Source: Halorubrum lacusprofundi ATCC 49239
GTDB taxonomy: Archaea; Halobacteriota; Halobacteria; Halobacteriales; Haloferacaceae
Length of the DNA: 64,000 bases
NCBI RefSeq assembly: GCF_000022205.1
Contig: NC_012029.1
Span: 310,001-374,000 of the forward strand
Direction: 5' to 3'
The notes under the pieces are model-generated. The model saw nothing but the letters and a program-made list of their open reading frames with translations. It did no database searches and was not told the origin of the DNA. Positions 34,369 through 43,451 of this stretch are shown here, piece by piece. The translations under genes and the position numbers were made by a program. Every line of letters starts with the position of its first letter. The stretch's first letter is position 1.

Positions 34369-34836
34369 ATGGCGACGAGAAGCGAGGTCGAGATGTCCGA
34401 CGCGGAGGTCGACGCGCTCCTGTCCCGGCACGAGACAGGAGTGTTGGCCCTCGCGCGCGACGAGACCCCGTATGCGATCCCGATCTCGTACGGATTCGAC
34501 AAGGAGTCGCGGACCGCCTTCCTCCGGCTCGTTTCGACGCCCGACAGCGAGAAGCGGGAGTTCCTCGCGTCCGACCCGCAAGCCCGGATCGTGGTGTACG
34601 AGGAGGGCGATAAGGGAGGTAGCGAGGAGTACGCCAGCGTCGTCGGCGTCGGGACGCTCCACCGGGTCGACCTCGACGATCTCACGCCCGAGACGATCGC
34701 GCAGTACGGCAAGACCCAACGCCCCCTGTTCGAGATCTGGGCCGACGGGAAGGAAGACCTCGACATCGAGCTGTACCGGTTCGAACCTAAGCGACTCACC
34801 GGCCGTACGGTCGTCGTCGACCGCGACGAAGCGTAG
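34369..34836 (+). CDS. pyridoxamine 5'-phosphate oxidase family protein
   Basis: The 155-residue protein has a split-barrel flavin/heme-binding fold. It shows EVDALLSRHETGVLALARDE near the N-terminus, PYAIPISYGFDKESRTAFLR as the core strands, and ARIVVYEEGDKGGSEEYASV, which correspond to the FMN-binding region of this family. No N-terminal membrane segment is present. Members bind FMN, F420 or heme; which cofactor is used here cannot be told. The leaderless promoter supports ATG 34369. Repeat copy C follows. Confidence 0.82.
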   Translation: MATRSEVEMSDAEVDALLSRHETGVLALARDETPYAIPISYGFDKESRTAFLRLVSTPDSEKREFLASDPQARIVVYEEGDKGGSEEYASVVGVGTLHRVDLDDLTPETIAQYGKTQRPLFEIWADGKEDLDIELYRFEPKRLTGRTVVVDRDEA

Positions 34837-34866
34837 GGATTCGTCAGCTTGGGTCGAGGTCTCGTC

Positions 34867-35143
34867 AATCGCTTATAAATGGTGTTCGTGGATCGTCGAT
34901 TGGCTGTTGTACCGTCCTCGCTACCGCTTATAAATGATTGCCGGCACCCCTGCGATGAAGACCTCCAAAGCCCCCAGCCGGTGAGTCCCACCCGACCGCA
35001 CCGCACAGCCCCGCAGCCTCACGCCTCCCCAGCCTCGTCGCGGCCGCTTATAAGCGGCCGCGACTCCCTCGCACGCGCTGACTCGCGGCCGCCGTGGCGG
35101 CCGCTCGCAGGCGCGCGCCGACCGTAGATCAGTTTATAAAGAG
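34867..35143 (+). repeat. composite intergenic repeat, copy C
   Basis: Two GCTTATAAAT boxes (34871 and 34926) are followed by ACCTCCAAAGCCCCCAGCCG (34961-34980), GTGAGTCCCACCCG with ACCGCACCGCACAGCC, CTCACGCCTCCCCAGCCTCG (35019-35038), a perfect 28-base palindrome (35037-35064) centred on TTATAA, CTCCCTCGCACGCGCTG, CTCGCAGGCGCGCGCCGACC and a terminal TTTATAAA box (35133-35140). The large middle module of copies A and D is absent. It lies between the converging PPOX-fold and trxB genes. Confidence 0.8.
35037..35064. repeat. 28-base perfect palindrome inside repeat copy C
   Basis: Nine-base arms (GTCGCGGCC and its complement) flank GCTTATAAGC without mismatch. The arms differ from copy A yet remain fully complementary. 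Confidence 0.9.
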
Positions 35144-35188
35144 TCGTTGGCACTGTCGCTCGGTGGTTCCACCCCAACGTCGGCTGCG

Positions 35189-35193
35189 TAAAA
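35189..35193 (-). terminator. T-run after trxB
   Basis: A5 on the plus strand is a T5 tract about 25 bases past the trxB stop codon, just before repeat copy C. Confidence 0.35.
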
Positions 35194-35217
35194 AGGTGCT
35201 CGTCGGTCAGTCGTCGG

Positions 35218-36288
35218 TCAGTCGTCCGCGGTCGCGGCGTCGGCGGTCGGCTCGTACAGCTCACCGGCGCGCTCGCGCTCGGTGAGGTACTCGTCGGCGT
35301 CGAGCGCGGCCTGACACCCCATCCCGGCCGCGGTGACGGCCTGCTGGTAGTGGAAATCGACCACGTCGCCCGCGCCGAACAACCCCTCGACGCCGGTCGC
35401 GGTCTGGTTCCCGCCGCGGCCGCCCTCGGTGAGCAGGTACCCCTCGTCGTCGGTCTCGACCTCGGTCCCCTCCAGGAATTCCGTGTTCGGTGTGTGGCCG
35501 ATGGCAAAGAAGACGGCGCCCACGTCGAAATCGTACTCGTCGACCTCGTCGGCGGTCGCCGGATCGTCGAGCTTCTCCGTGGGATGCCCGTCCGGGTGCT
35601 CGACGAGGGTGACGTGGTCGATCCCGTCCTCGGGCGTGCCGTGGATCTCGGTGAGTTCGGTGTTGAGGAGGAGCTCGATCTCGCCGTCCTCGACCTTCTC
35701 CATCGTGCGCTCGATCCACACGTCCTCGGCGCGGAACTCCTCGCGGCGGTGGGCGATGTAGACGGTGTCCGCGAACTTCGTCAGGAAGTTCGCCTCCTCC
35801 ATCGCGGCGTCGCCGCCGCCGACGACGAGCATGTCCTCGTCGCGGAAGAACGCGCCGTCGCAGGTCGCACACGTCGAGAGCCCGTATCCCATCAGCTCGT
35901 CCTCGCCGGGGACGCCGAGGGTGCGGGCGCTGGCACCCGAGGCGGCGATGAACGCGTCGGCGGTGTACACGTCGCCGTCGGAGAGTTCGACGCGGAAGTG
36001 GCCTGCGGGCTCTTTCGAGACGTCCACGATGATTCCGTTTCGAGCCTCGGCGCCGAACTTCGTCGCCTGCGCTTTCATGTTGTTGATCAGCTCCGGCCCG
36101 GAGATTCCCTCGGGGAAGCCGGGGTAGTTCTCCACGTCGGTAGTGAGCGTGAGCTGGCCGCCCGGCTCGTCGCCCTCGACGAGCAGCGGATCGTTGTTCG
36201 ACCGCGCGGCGTAGATAGCTGCCGTGAGTCCGGCGATCCCGGTGCCGGCGATAATCAGCCGGCGGTGTTCGACGACGTCGTCGGTCAT
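35218..36288 (-). CDS. trxB: thioredoxin reductase (NAD(P)H-dependent flavoprotein)
   Basis: The 356-residue flavoprotein reduces thioredoxin. It has the FAD-binding Rossmann motif IIAGTGIAGLTAAIYAARSN (residues 11-30), the redox-active CATC centre in LSTCATCDGAFF (about residues 145-150), the NAD(P)H-binding motif VVGGGDAAMEEANFL, and the C-terminal FAD loop LFGAGDVVDFHYQQAVTAAG. ATG 36288 gives the family N-terminus; the frame continues upstream for more than 100 residues of low-complexity sequence that is not part of the family. The C-terminal tail is short and acidic. Confidence 0.93.
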   Translation of the reverse strand: MTDDVVEHRRLIIAGTGIAGLTAAIYAARSNNDPLLVEGDEPGGQLTLTTDVENYPGFPEGISGPELINNMKAQATKFGAEARNGIIVDVSKEPAGHFRVELSDGDVYTADAFIAASGASARTLGVPGEDELMGYGLSTCATCDGAFFRDEDMLVVGGGDAAMEEANFLTKFADTVYIAHRREEFRAEDVWIERTMEKVEDGEIELLLNTELTEIHGTPEDGIDHVTLVEHPDGHPTEKLDDPATADEVDEYDFDVGAVFFAIGHTPNTEFLEGTEVETDDEGYLLTEGGRGGNQTATGVEGLFGAGDVVDFHYQQAVTAAGMGCQAALDADEYLTERERAGELYEPTADAATADD

Positions 36289-36430
36289 GGCTACTGGTTC
36301 GCCGTCGCGAAGTATGTAGGTTGCGCCCTCGGGCGCGGCGGGCGGGACAGCGAGAGGGGCTGGGGGCCGGGACACCAGAAGAACTGGAGGCCGGGATAGC
36401 GGAACGCTGGGAGTCGGTGACGAGCCGCCG

Positions 36431-37867
36431 TCACTCTCTCGAAAACTCCGGTAACGGGCCTGTCGGCGGCGAGGGAGCGTCGTCGAGCGCCTCGAAGAAG
36501 CGCCCGGCAACGAACGCCTCGACGACGTCTTCGAGCGACTCTGACTCCGAAACCTCTTGAAGGATTCCGAGCGGGACCTGCGCGCCGGCCATGGTCGCGT
36601 GTCCGCCGGCGGAGCCGACCGGGTCGAGCGCATCCCGGAGCAGTTCGCCCACGTCGAGGTCCGCACCGCGGGCACGAGCGGAGCCGTAGATCACCCCGTC
36701 CATGTAGCCGAACACGAACGTCACCGCGATCCCGTCCAGGTCGAGGAGGCGCTCTGCCGCCTGCGAGAGGGCATCGCGGTCGCCGATCTCGCCGACGCAG
36801 GAGGCGACGGTCGAGCCGCGCACGTCCCGTCCCTCGATGGCGCGTGCGAGCACGCGGAGCGTCTCCGGGCTCACGCTCGGGCTCTCGACGCGTTCGAGCG
36901 TCGACTCGTCGGCGTGCGGCGACAGCGACGCGGCCGCTTCGAAGTCCGGGATCGACGTCGCCCGCGTGAAGTCCTTCGTGTCGATCCGGATCCCGTACAG
37001 GAGGGCGGTCGCGAGGTCCCGGTCCGGCTCGATCCCGACCCGTGAGAGGTACTCTTCGATCAGCGTACTCGTCGCGCCGACGTCGGGCCTGATGTCCACG
37101 AACTCCCCCGCCACGGGCCCGCGCGGTGGATGGTGATCGACGACGATGTCGACCGGGTGGCCCTCCGGGAGGCTGTCGTTGATCCCGGCGCGCGAGTGGT
37201 CGACGAGGGCGACCCCGCCGTAGTCGTCGAGGTCGATCCCGTCGAAGGTCCGCAGCGAGAGGTCGAGTAAGTTCACCATCGCGCGGTTCTCCTGATGGGC
37301 GATCTCGCCGCCGTAACAGGCGTCAGCGGGGATACCGACCGACTCGGCGATCCGCGCCAGCCCGAGTGCGCTCGCGATGGCGTCGGGATCGGGGTTGTCG
37401 TGCGCGACGACCAACAGCGGTCCGGTGAGGCTTCGGAGGACTCGCAACAGTCGCACCGGCTCCTCATCGGCGTCGACACCGGTCGCCTCGCAGACTCGCG
37501 AGACGACGGCCTCGACCGGATCGACGACGCGGTCGGCGACCGCCTCCAGCGCCTCCTGCTGGGCCGCGGTCGGGTTCGTGCCCACGTGCGCGACGATCAT
37601 TGCGTCCGGGTAGTGGCGCCGTGCGGCCTCCGCGGCGGCGACGTTCCGCGCCGGGTCGTCGCTCGCAACCAAGACGACCGCGGCGCTCTCTGGGTACGTC
37701 GCGGGGTCGGTCGGGTCGGCCTCCACGGTGGCGACGTTGCGGTCGCGCAGGGTCGAGGCCCACCCGGTGTCGTCGGTGATCGCGATGAGCTCGCCGCGTG
37801 CCTCGCGGGTGCGCTCGACGAGCGTGTTCCCGACCGCGCTACAGCCGAGCAGCAGACGCCGGGCCAT
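36431..37867 (-). CDS. DHH/DHHA1 phosphoesterase with N-terminal TrkA-N-like domain
   Basis: The 478-residue protein begins with a Rossmann domain (residues 1-120, LLLGCSAVGNTLVERTRE) like TrkA-N. The DHH phosphoesterase domain follows: VVAHDNPDPDAIASALGL, VALVDHSRAGIND and the name-giving VDIVVDHHPPRG, with Asp/His metal ligands. The C-terminal DHHA1 domain carries GSAGGHATMAGAQVPLG. Relatives include RecJ-like nucleases and cyclic-dinucleotide or oligoribonucleotide phosphodiesterases; the Rossmann fusion suggests a nucleotide-sensing role. It follows FolC-FolP by 36 bases and is probably co-transcribed. Confidence 0.88.
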   Translation of the reverse strand: MARRLLLGCSAVGNTLVERTREARGELIAITDDTGWASTLRDRNVATVEADPTDPATYPESAAVVLVASDDPARNVAAAEAARRHYPDAMIVAHVGTNPTAAQQEALEAVADRVVDPVEAVVSRVCEATGVDADEEPVRLLRVLRSLTGPLLVVAHDNPDPDAIASALGLARIAESVGIPADACYGGEIAHQENRAMVNLLDLSLRTFDGIDLDDYGGVALVDHSRAGINDSLPEGHPVDIVVDHHPPRGPVAGEFVDIRPDVGATSTLIEEYLSRVGIEPDRDLATALLYGIRIDTKDFTRATSIPDFEAAASLSPHADESTLERVESPSVSPETLRVLARAIEGRDVRGSTVASCVGEIGDRDALSQAAERLLDLDGIAVTFVFGYMDGVIYGSARARGADLDVGELLRDALDPVGSAGGHATMAGAQVPLGILQEVSESESLEDVVEAFVAGRFFEALDDAPSPPTGPLPEFSRE

Positions 37868-37903
37868 ACCGACGTGAGGGGGTCGCGACGCAAAACGCTG
37901 CCG

Positions 37904-40540
37904 TCATTCGCCGGCGGCGTTCCCCTTGGCGCCCCCCTCGGGGTCGCCGTCGCCGTTCTCGTCGGCGCCCCCGCGCTCGCGAAGGGACCCGTTCACCGCG
38001 GCGGCGACGTCGACCGCGGCGCGGTTCTCGGCGATGTCGTGGGCCCGAACGATGTCGGCACCGCGGTCGGCGGCGAGCGCGGTCGCGGCGACGGTGGCGT
38101 GCTCGCGGTCGTCTTCCCCTCGGCCGACCGCGCCGTACATCGACTTGTGGGAGTGACCGATCAACACCGGACAGTCGAGCGCGGCGAACTCCCCGACGCG
38201 GTCGATCAGATCGAACGCCTCGGTGGCCGACTTACCGAAGCCGAGCCCGGGGTCGACGATTACCTTCTCTCGGTCGATCCCGGCGGTCTCGGCCAGCGCG
38301 AGTCGCTCGCGAAGGGCCGCGATCACGTCGTCGACCACGTCGTCGTACTCGGGGTCGTTTGTCGGGTCGACAGGCGCGTCGAGGCTATGCATCACCACGA
38401 CCGGGCAGCCGGCGTCGGCGACGACCTCCCGCATCTCCGGGTCCGCCAGCCCGGTCACGTCGTTGATGATGTCGGCGCCGGCGTCGAGCGCAGCCGCCGC
38501 GACGGCTGGCTTCCGCGTATCCACCGAGATTAGCACGTTGCTGTCGGCGACCGCCGGCACTGATTGGATCGCCTCAAGCGTCGGGACGACCCGGTCGATC
38601 TCCTCGTCGACCGGCACGGGCTCGGCGCCCGGCCGAGTCGACTCGCCGCCGACATCCACGACATCGACGCCCGCCTCGACCATGCGCTCGACGCCCGCGA
38701 CCGCGTCGTCGGGGCCCGCGTGTCTCCCCCCGTCGTGGAAGGAGTCCGGCGTGACGTTGAGCACGCCCATGATCGCGGTACCGTCGATCCAGGGGTAGTC
38801 GTCGGGGGCGGAGTCGGCGGCGTCGGAATCGTCGATCCCGACCCGGTCCGCGATGTCGCCTGCGATCCCCGCGAACTCCTCACCCTCGCGCTCGCGGAGC
38901 CGGCCGAGCAGCTCGCGGTACTCCCCCACCGTTCCCGCGAGCGTGACGGGGACGTACTCGCCGCCCGGGACGCGACCCTCGCCGGCGCCGAGGCCCCCGA
39001 TCGCGGCGTCGCCGCCGGCCTCGCGGAGGGCGGCCGTGAGGCGCTCCGCGCGGTCGCCGCGCAGTCGGAGGGAGAGGACGCGGTGGTCGATCCCCTCGCG
39101 TCGCCGTCGGCTCGCGCCGGATTCGTCGCCGGTTGGGACGCCGCCGATGTCCAGCGCGCGCGCTGCGTTCGCGTCCGGGTCGCTCCCGCTGACGGTCCGA
39201 GGGGTCACGGTCCGCATGCGCGCCGCGCGGGCCTCCGCGACCGCGAACAGCGAGCCGACGAGCAGCACGCAGTCGCCGAGGTCGGCGCGTTCGACTGCGG
39301 TCTCGAGCGCGGCGGCCACGTCGTCGCCGGCGGTCACGTCGTCGACGCCAGCGGTCCGAAGCGCGGCGGCCAACACCTCGGGGTCCTCCGCGCGGTCGAG
39401 GTCCGGGCGACAGGTGACCGCAGAGTCGGCGTCGGGGAGCGCGCTCGCGGCGCCCACGTGGTCCTTGTCGTGCATGGCGCCGTACACGAGGTGGAGGTCG
39501 TCGTAGTCGTACTCGGCGAGGGTCCCCGCGAGCGTTCGGCAGGCCGCCGGGTTGTGCGCGCCGTCGAGCACCGTCAGCGGGGCGGTGTCGACCACCTCGA
39601 ACCGACCGGGCCACGTCGCCCGCGCGAGGCCGTCGCGGACCGCTTCGTCGGGGAGGGAGGCGTCGGTTCCGTTCCCGAGGGCGCCCGCGGTGCGTCGGGC
39701 CAGCGCGACCGCGATTCCCGCGTTCGTCGCCTGGTGGTCGCCGACCAGCGGGATCCGGTAGGTCCCGTCTACCTCGCCGGCCAGCGTCACCTCGGCGTCG
39801 GTCGGGCTCACGCGGCCCTCGTAGGCGACGGAGAGGGTCTGGTCGTCGGTCTCGCCGTTCCCGCTACTGCCACTCGCCCTCGCGACCGTCGCGATCGGGG
39901 CGCCCGCGTCGTTGGCGACCTCGCGAACGACCGACAGGGCCTCGCCCTCACAGGCGGTGACGAGAGGAACGCCCGCGTCGGCGATCCGCGCTTTGGTGCG
40001 GGCGATCTCCGCGATCGTGTCGCCGAGGACCGCGGTGTGTTCGAGCGAGACGTTGGTGACCGCGGTCGCGACGGGGTCGACCGCGCTGGTGGCGTCGTAC
40101 TCGCCGCCGAGTCCGACCTCCAAGACGGCCACGTCGACCTCGCGGCGCGCGAAGTCGTGGATCGCCATCGCCGTCACGACCTCGAAGAAGGTGAGGGGTT
40201 CGCCGTTGGCAGCGCGTTCGACGAGCCACGGCTTCACCTCCTCGACGAAGTCGGCGATCGCCGCTTCGGTCATCGCCAGCCCGTCGACCCGGACCCGATC
40301 GGCGAGCGCGGAGAGGTGCGGCGAGGTGTAGAGGCCGACGGAGAGCCCGGCCTCACGCAGGATCGACTCGGTCATGCGCGCGGTGCTTCCCTTCCCGTTC
40401 GAGCCCGCGACCTGCACGAACGACACGTCTTCTTCCGGGTTCCCGACCTGATCGAGGAGGGCCGCCACGCGCTCGGTCCCCGGCTTCACCGAGAAACGGC
40501 GGAGGTCGAAGAGGAACGCCGCCGCCTCGTGGTAGTGCAT
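37904..40540 (-). CDS. folCP: fused dihydrofolate/folylpolyglutamate synthase - dihydropteroate synthase
   Basis: The 878-residue bifunctional protein is involved in folate synthesis. The FolC part (residues 1-430) has the P-loop VAGSNGKGSTARMTES, SPHLSALADRVRVDG and VLDGAHNPAACRT. A linker of about 150 residues (with DHRVLSLRLRGDRAERLTA) precedes the DHPS part (about 590-860): IMGVLNVTPDSFHDGG, VDVGGESTRPGAEPV, DTRKPAVAAAALDAGADIIN, VIVDPGLGFGKSATEAFDL and VLIGHSHKSMYG. FolC-FolP fusion is known in haloarchaea. The start MHYHEAAAFLFDLRRFSVKP is family-like. It is divergent from the ABC transporter genes. Confidence 0.93.
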   Translation of the reverse strand: MHYHEAAAFLFDLRRFSVKPGTERVAALLDQVGNPEEDVSFVQVAGSNGKGSTARMTESILREAGLSVGLYTSPHLSALADRVRVDGLAMTEAAIADFVEEVKPWLVERAANGEPLTFFEVVTAMAIHDFARREVDVAVLEVGLGGEYDATSAVDPVATAVTNVSLEHTAVLGDTIAEIARTKARIADAGVPLVTACEGEALSVVREVANDAGAPIATVARASGSSGNGETDDQTLSVAYEGRVSPTDAEVTLAGEVDGTYRIPLVGDHQATNAGIAVALARRTAGALGNGTDASLPDEAVRDGLARATWPGRFEVVDTAPLTVLDGAHNPAACRTLAGTLAEYDYDDLHLVYGAMHDKDHVGAASALPDADSAVTCRPDLDRAEDPEVLAAALRTAGVDDVTAGDDVAAALETAVERADLGDCVLLVGSLFAVAEARAARMRTVTPRTVSGSDPDANAARALDIGGVPTGDESGASRRRREGIDHRVLSLRLRGDRAERLTAALREAGGDAAIGGLGAGEGRVPGGEYVPVTLAGTVGEYRELLGRLREREGEEFAGIAGDIADRVGIDDSDAADSAPDDYPWIDGTAIMGVLNVTPDSFHDGGRHAGPDDAVAGVERMVEAGVDVVDVGGESTRPGAEPVPVDEEIDRVVPTLEAIQSVPAVADSNVLISVDTRKPAVAAAALDAGADIINDVTGLADPEMREVVADAGCPVVVMHSLDAPVDPTNDPEYDDVVDDVIAALRERLALAETAGIDREKVIVDPGLGFGKSATEAFDLIDRVGEFAALDCPVLIGHSHKSMYGAVGRGEDDREHATVAATALAADRGADIVRAHDIAENRAAVDVAAAVNGSLRERGGADENGDGDPEGGAKGNAAGE

Positions 40541-40680
40541 ACGCCGTGGGTCGGCTCGCCGTCGCTTAGGCGTAACGGACCGGGACGATCGCGGACTCTA
40601 CCCTGTCGTCGAGACGGGTGAGAGCGTTTCCCCCGACTGGAAGAGCAACCCTTACGCGCGCGGCACCCGGATCCGTTCGC

Positions 40681-41760
40681 ATGAACGAGACTACGGCCGC
40701 GGACGTCGACGCGGCCGACGACGCGACGCGGGGGCGCGACGCCGCCGGTGCCGACGCCGCCGATCCCGACGCGGTCGTCGTCGGCGAAGGCGTCCGCAAG
40801 TCGTACGGCGACGTCGTCGCGCTCGACGGCGTCGACATCCGGGTCGAGTCCGGCGAGGTGTTCGGACTCATCGGCCCAAACGGCGCGGGGAAGACGACGC
40901 TGGTCCGCGCGCTGACGGGGACGACCGAGGCCGAGGGCGACCTGCGGGTGTTCGGTGTCCCGCCGCGCGAGGTCGACCCGCAGCGGATCGGGCTGCTCCC
41001 GCAGTCGTTCGACCCGCCGGAGCGGCTCACGGCGACCGAACTGGTCGGCTACTACGGCGGGCTCTACGACGCGGCGCGCGACGCCGAGTCCGTCCTGCGG
41101 GACGTGGGGATGGCCGACGACGCGGACGTGTGGTACGAGACGCTCTCGGGCGGGCAGAAGCGCCGGACCTGCGTCGCCACCGCCATCGTCAACGACCCCG
41201 ACCTCCTCTTCCTTGACGAGCCGACCACGGGGATCGACCCGGCCGGCCGGCGATCGATCCACCGATTGATAGAGCGACTCGCGGGCGGCGGAACGACCGT
41301 CTTCCTCACGAGTCACGCGATGGACGAGGTCGAGCGGCTGGCCGACCGCGTCGCGCTCCTCCGGGACGGGAAAATCGTCGCTGTCGGCGCTCCCGAGGAA
41401 CTGATCGCCGATCACGGAGGCGAGCCGCGCTTGGAGGTCAAGCTGGACGGTCCCGCGTCCGAGGCGGACTGCGAGGCGGTTCAGGAAGCGATCCGGGAGG
41501 CGCTCTCGGACGAATCGGCGGGGGAGAGCGAGGACGCGCCCGCGGTCGAGTCCACCCGCAAGGGCCTCCGGATCGGGGGCGTCCGACCCGAGGGGATCGG
41601 AGACGCCGTCGACGCACTGGAGACGGCCGAGATCGACTTCGAGTCGCTCGCGTGGTCCGAGCCCTCGTTGGAAGACGTGTACCTCCGGCTCACGGGCGAA
41701 GAGTACTCGCCGCGGTCGGAGCCGCTTGACGAGGTCGCACCCGACGGAGGCGACCGATGA
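40681..41760 (+). CDS. ABC transporter ATP-binding protein (ABC-2 exporter type)
   Basis: The 359-residue ATPase has an acidic N-terminal extension of about 38 residues, then Walker A LIGPNGAGKTTLVRALTG (about residue 63), the Q-loop LLPQSFDPPERLTATELVGY, the signature ETLSGGQKRRTCVATAIVND, Walker B LLFLDEPTTGIDPAGRRS and the H-loop FLTSHAMDEVERL. The C-terminal DUF4162-like domain (LEVKLDGPASEADCEAVQE) follows. Its stop overlaps the start of the permease gene (ATGA at 41757). ATG 40681 is chosen over 40618. It energises an export system; the substrate (drug, lipid or polysaccharide) is unknown. Confidence 0.92.
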   Translation: MNETTAADVDAADDATRGRDAAGADAADPDAVVVGEGVRKSYGDVVALDGVDIRVESGEVFGLIGPNGAGKTTLVRALTGTTEAEGDLRVFGVPPREVDPQRIGLLPQSFDPPERLTATELVGYYGGLYDAARDAESVLRDVGMADDADVWYETLSGGQKRRTCVATAIVNDPDLLFLDEPTTGIDPAGRRSIHRLIERLAGGGTTVFLTSHAMDEVERLADRVALLRDGKIVAVGAPEELIADHGGEPRLEVKLDGPASEADCEAVQEAIREALSDESAGESEDAPAVESTRKGLRIGGVRPEGIGDAVDALETAEIDFESLAWSEPSLEDVYLRLTGEEYSPRSEPLDEVAPDGGDR

Positions 41761-42512
41761 GCCGCTTCGGGCGGATCACGACCGAGGCGACGGCGGCGGC
41801 GCGGTCGTTCCTCCGGCGGCGGACGGCGGTGTTTTTCACCTTCTTCTTCCCCGTAATCTTAGTGGTCATCTTCGGTGCGCTGGTCCAGACGCAGCCCACC
41901 GGGGGCGGGCTGTTCGCGGAGCCGGCCGGCTACTACATCCCCGGCTACCTCGCGGTCGTCGTGCTGTTCACGCCGCTGTCGCGGGTCGGCTCCGAGATCG
42001 CCCGTCACCGCGACGGTGGCCGGTTCGAGAAGCTGGCGACGACGCCGCTCTCGCGTGTCGAGTGGCTGCTCGCGCACACGCTGGTCAACGTCGCGATCAT
42101 CGGCGCGGCGAGCCTGCTCATCCTCGGACTCGTGCTGGCGGTGACCGACGCGGAGCCGGTCGTCTCGCCGGCGCTCGCGGCGCTGCCGGTCTTCGTCGCC
42201 GTCGCCGTCGCGCTCTTCTGTGGGCTCGGGGCGCTGCTCGGCGCGCTCGCGGACTCGCAGGACGGCGTGATCGCCGCGAGCAACACGGTCGCGCTCCCCC
42301 TGCTGTTCCTCTCGGAAACGTTCGTTTCCCCCGACCTACTGCCGGAGTGGTTCCTACCCGCTGTCGCGGCCTCACCGCTGACGTACTTCGCCCGCGGGAC
42401 GCGAGCGATCATCTACGAGCCGGGGGCGTGGCTCGGCGATCTGGCGGTGCTTTCGGTCCTCGCCGTCGCGTTCCTCGCGCTGGGTGCGTACGCAATCCCG
42501 CGGACTGACTGA
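41757..42512 (+). CDS. ABC-2 type transporter permease
   Basis: The 251-residue permease has six predicted transmembrane helices, starting RRRTAVFFTFFFPVILVVIF (residues 18-37) and ending VLAVAFLALGAYAIPRTD. The ABC-2 architecture (short N-terminal cytoplasmic segment, large gap between helices 1 and 2, motif PLLFLSETFVSPDLLPEWFL before the last helices) is clear. It overlaps the ATPase gene by four bases, so the two form one exporter with probable homodimeric permease. The substrate is unknown. Confidence 0.9.
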   Translation: MSRFGRITTEATAAARSFLRRRTAVFFTFFFPVILVVIFGALVQTQPTGGGLFAEPAGYYIPGYLAVVVLFTPLSRVGSEIARHRDGGRFEKLATTPLSRVEWLLAHTLVNVAIIGAASLLILGLVLAVTDAEPVVSPALAALPVFVAVAVALFCGLGALLGALADSQDGVIAASNTVALPLLFLSETFVSPDLLPEWFLPAVAASPLTYFARGTRAIIYEPGAWLGDLAVLSVLAVAFLALGAYAIPRTD

Positions 42513-42638
42513 GGGAACGGGGTGGTCGTGGTGAGCGGGAACGAGTTGGTAGTGAGAGGGAGCCGAGTGGCGGCGGGCGGCTCGGAAGCCGGTCATTTAT
42601 ATCGCCCGCCGCCGTCCCCGACAACGAGAGGGAAAGCG

Positions 42639-42776
42639 TTGCCCACCGTTCAATTCACCTGTTCCGACTGTGCGCAGACCATCGAGGTCAACGACGAAAT
42701 GCGGGAGACGATCCTCGCCACCGGCTGTCCGGTCTGTACGACCGCGGCCAGCGAGGGCGACTTCGGCGACGAGTAG
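42639..42776 (+). CDS. mini zinc-ribbon protein (DUF7560-like), paralogue 2, TTG start
   Basis: The 45-residue protein begins MPTVQFTCSDCAQTIEVNDE and continues with ATGCPVCTTAASEGD, having two CxxC knuckles spaced as in the paralogue at 34094. No ATG exists at the right place; a TTG at 42639 is preceded by GAGAGG about 8 bases upstream, and a TTTATAT box at 42595-42601 lies about 40 bases before it, giving a short leader. This ribosome site decides the TTG start. The function is unknown. Confidence 0.65.
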   Translation: MPTVQFTCSDCAQTIEVNDEMRETILATGCPVCTTAASEGDFGDE

Positions 42777-42903
42777 CAGCTTCGGCGTCGCGACCTCGGC
42801 GTCGCCGCCCCGGCGCCACGGCCCTCGGCGTCGGTTCGAGAGACGAGAGCGTTCGCGTTCGGCCGTTTATAACTGAGACCAACGGCGCCGCCTCGGGGCG
42901 CGA

Positions 42904-42910
42904 TTTTTAA
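42904..42910 (+). promoter_or_regulatory. TATA box of the metallophosphoesterase gene
   Basis: TTTTTAA is centred about 26 bases before ATG 42933, giving a leaderless message. Confidence 0.5.
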
Positions 42911-42932
42911 GCCCGGCGCGCGCAGTGAGCGT

Positions 42933-43451
42933 ATGCTTGTCGTCGTCTCCGACACCCACTCGCGCGAGGAGTCGAAGCTGCAGGGACGGACCGCAGAAGC
43001 GGTCCGTGAGGCCGACGTCGTCGTTCACGCGGGTGACTTCTACCGCGAGCCGGTTCTCAACGCGTTCGAGTCGGCCACTCGGAGTCTGCGGGCCGTCTAC
43101 GGTAACAACGACGACGCGGGGATCCGCGACCGCGTCCCCGAGGTACGGACGGTGGAGTACGCCGGCGTTCGGTTCGCGGTCACCCACCGGCACCGCAACG
43201 GCGACACCGGACTCGTGATGCTCGCCCGGGAGCGCGACGCGGACGCGGTGATCTGCGGGCACAGCCACCGCCCCCGGTTCGACGACGACGGTGCGCTCCC
43301 GATACTAAATCCTGGAAGTCACGCGCAGCCGCGCGGAAACCGGCCGGCGCACGCCGAGCTCGAACCCGCCTCCGAGGGTGAGAGTACCCTGAACGGACGG
43401 CTCGTCACGCCAGATGGGCAGATATTCGGTGAGTTCCAAATCGCGCCGTAG
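42933..43451 (+). CDS. YfcE/MJ0936-type metallophosphoesterase
   Basis: The 172-residue calcineurin-like phosphodiesterase shows all metal-ligand motifs: VVSDTHSREESK (D-x-H), VVHAGDFYREP (GD), AVYGNNDDAGIR (GNND), FAVTHRHRNGD (H) and ICGHSHRPRFDDDG (GHxH). The fold matches the small archaeal enzyme MJ0936 and bacterial YfcE, manganese-dependent phosphodiesterases of unclear physiological substrate. The leaderless promoter supports ATG 42933. The gene is followed by a hairpin (43496-43529). Confidence 0.9.
   Translation: MLVVVSDTHSREESKLQGRTAEAVREADVVVHAGDFYREPVLNAFESATRSLRAVYGNNDDAGIRDRVPEVRTVEYAGVRFAVTHRHRNGDTGLVMLARERDADAVICGHSHRPRFDDDGALPILNPGSHAQPRGNRPAHAELEPASEGESTLNGRLVTPDGQIFGEFQIAP

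Noticed and set aside
38564-40621. 685-codon plus-strand frame opposite folCP
   Set aside because: Antisense to a bifunctional folate enzyme with all motifs visible; composition is valine/arginine/glycine-rich noise.
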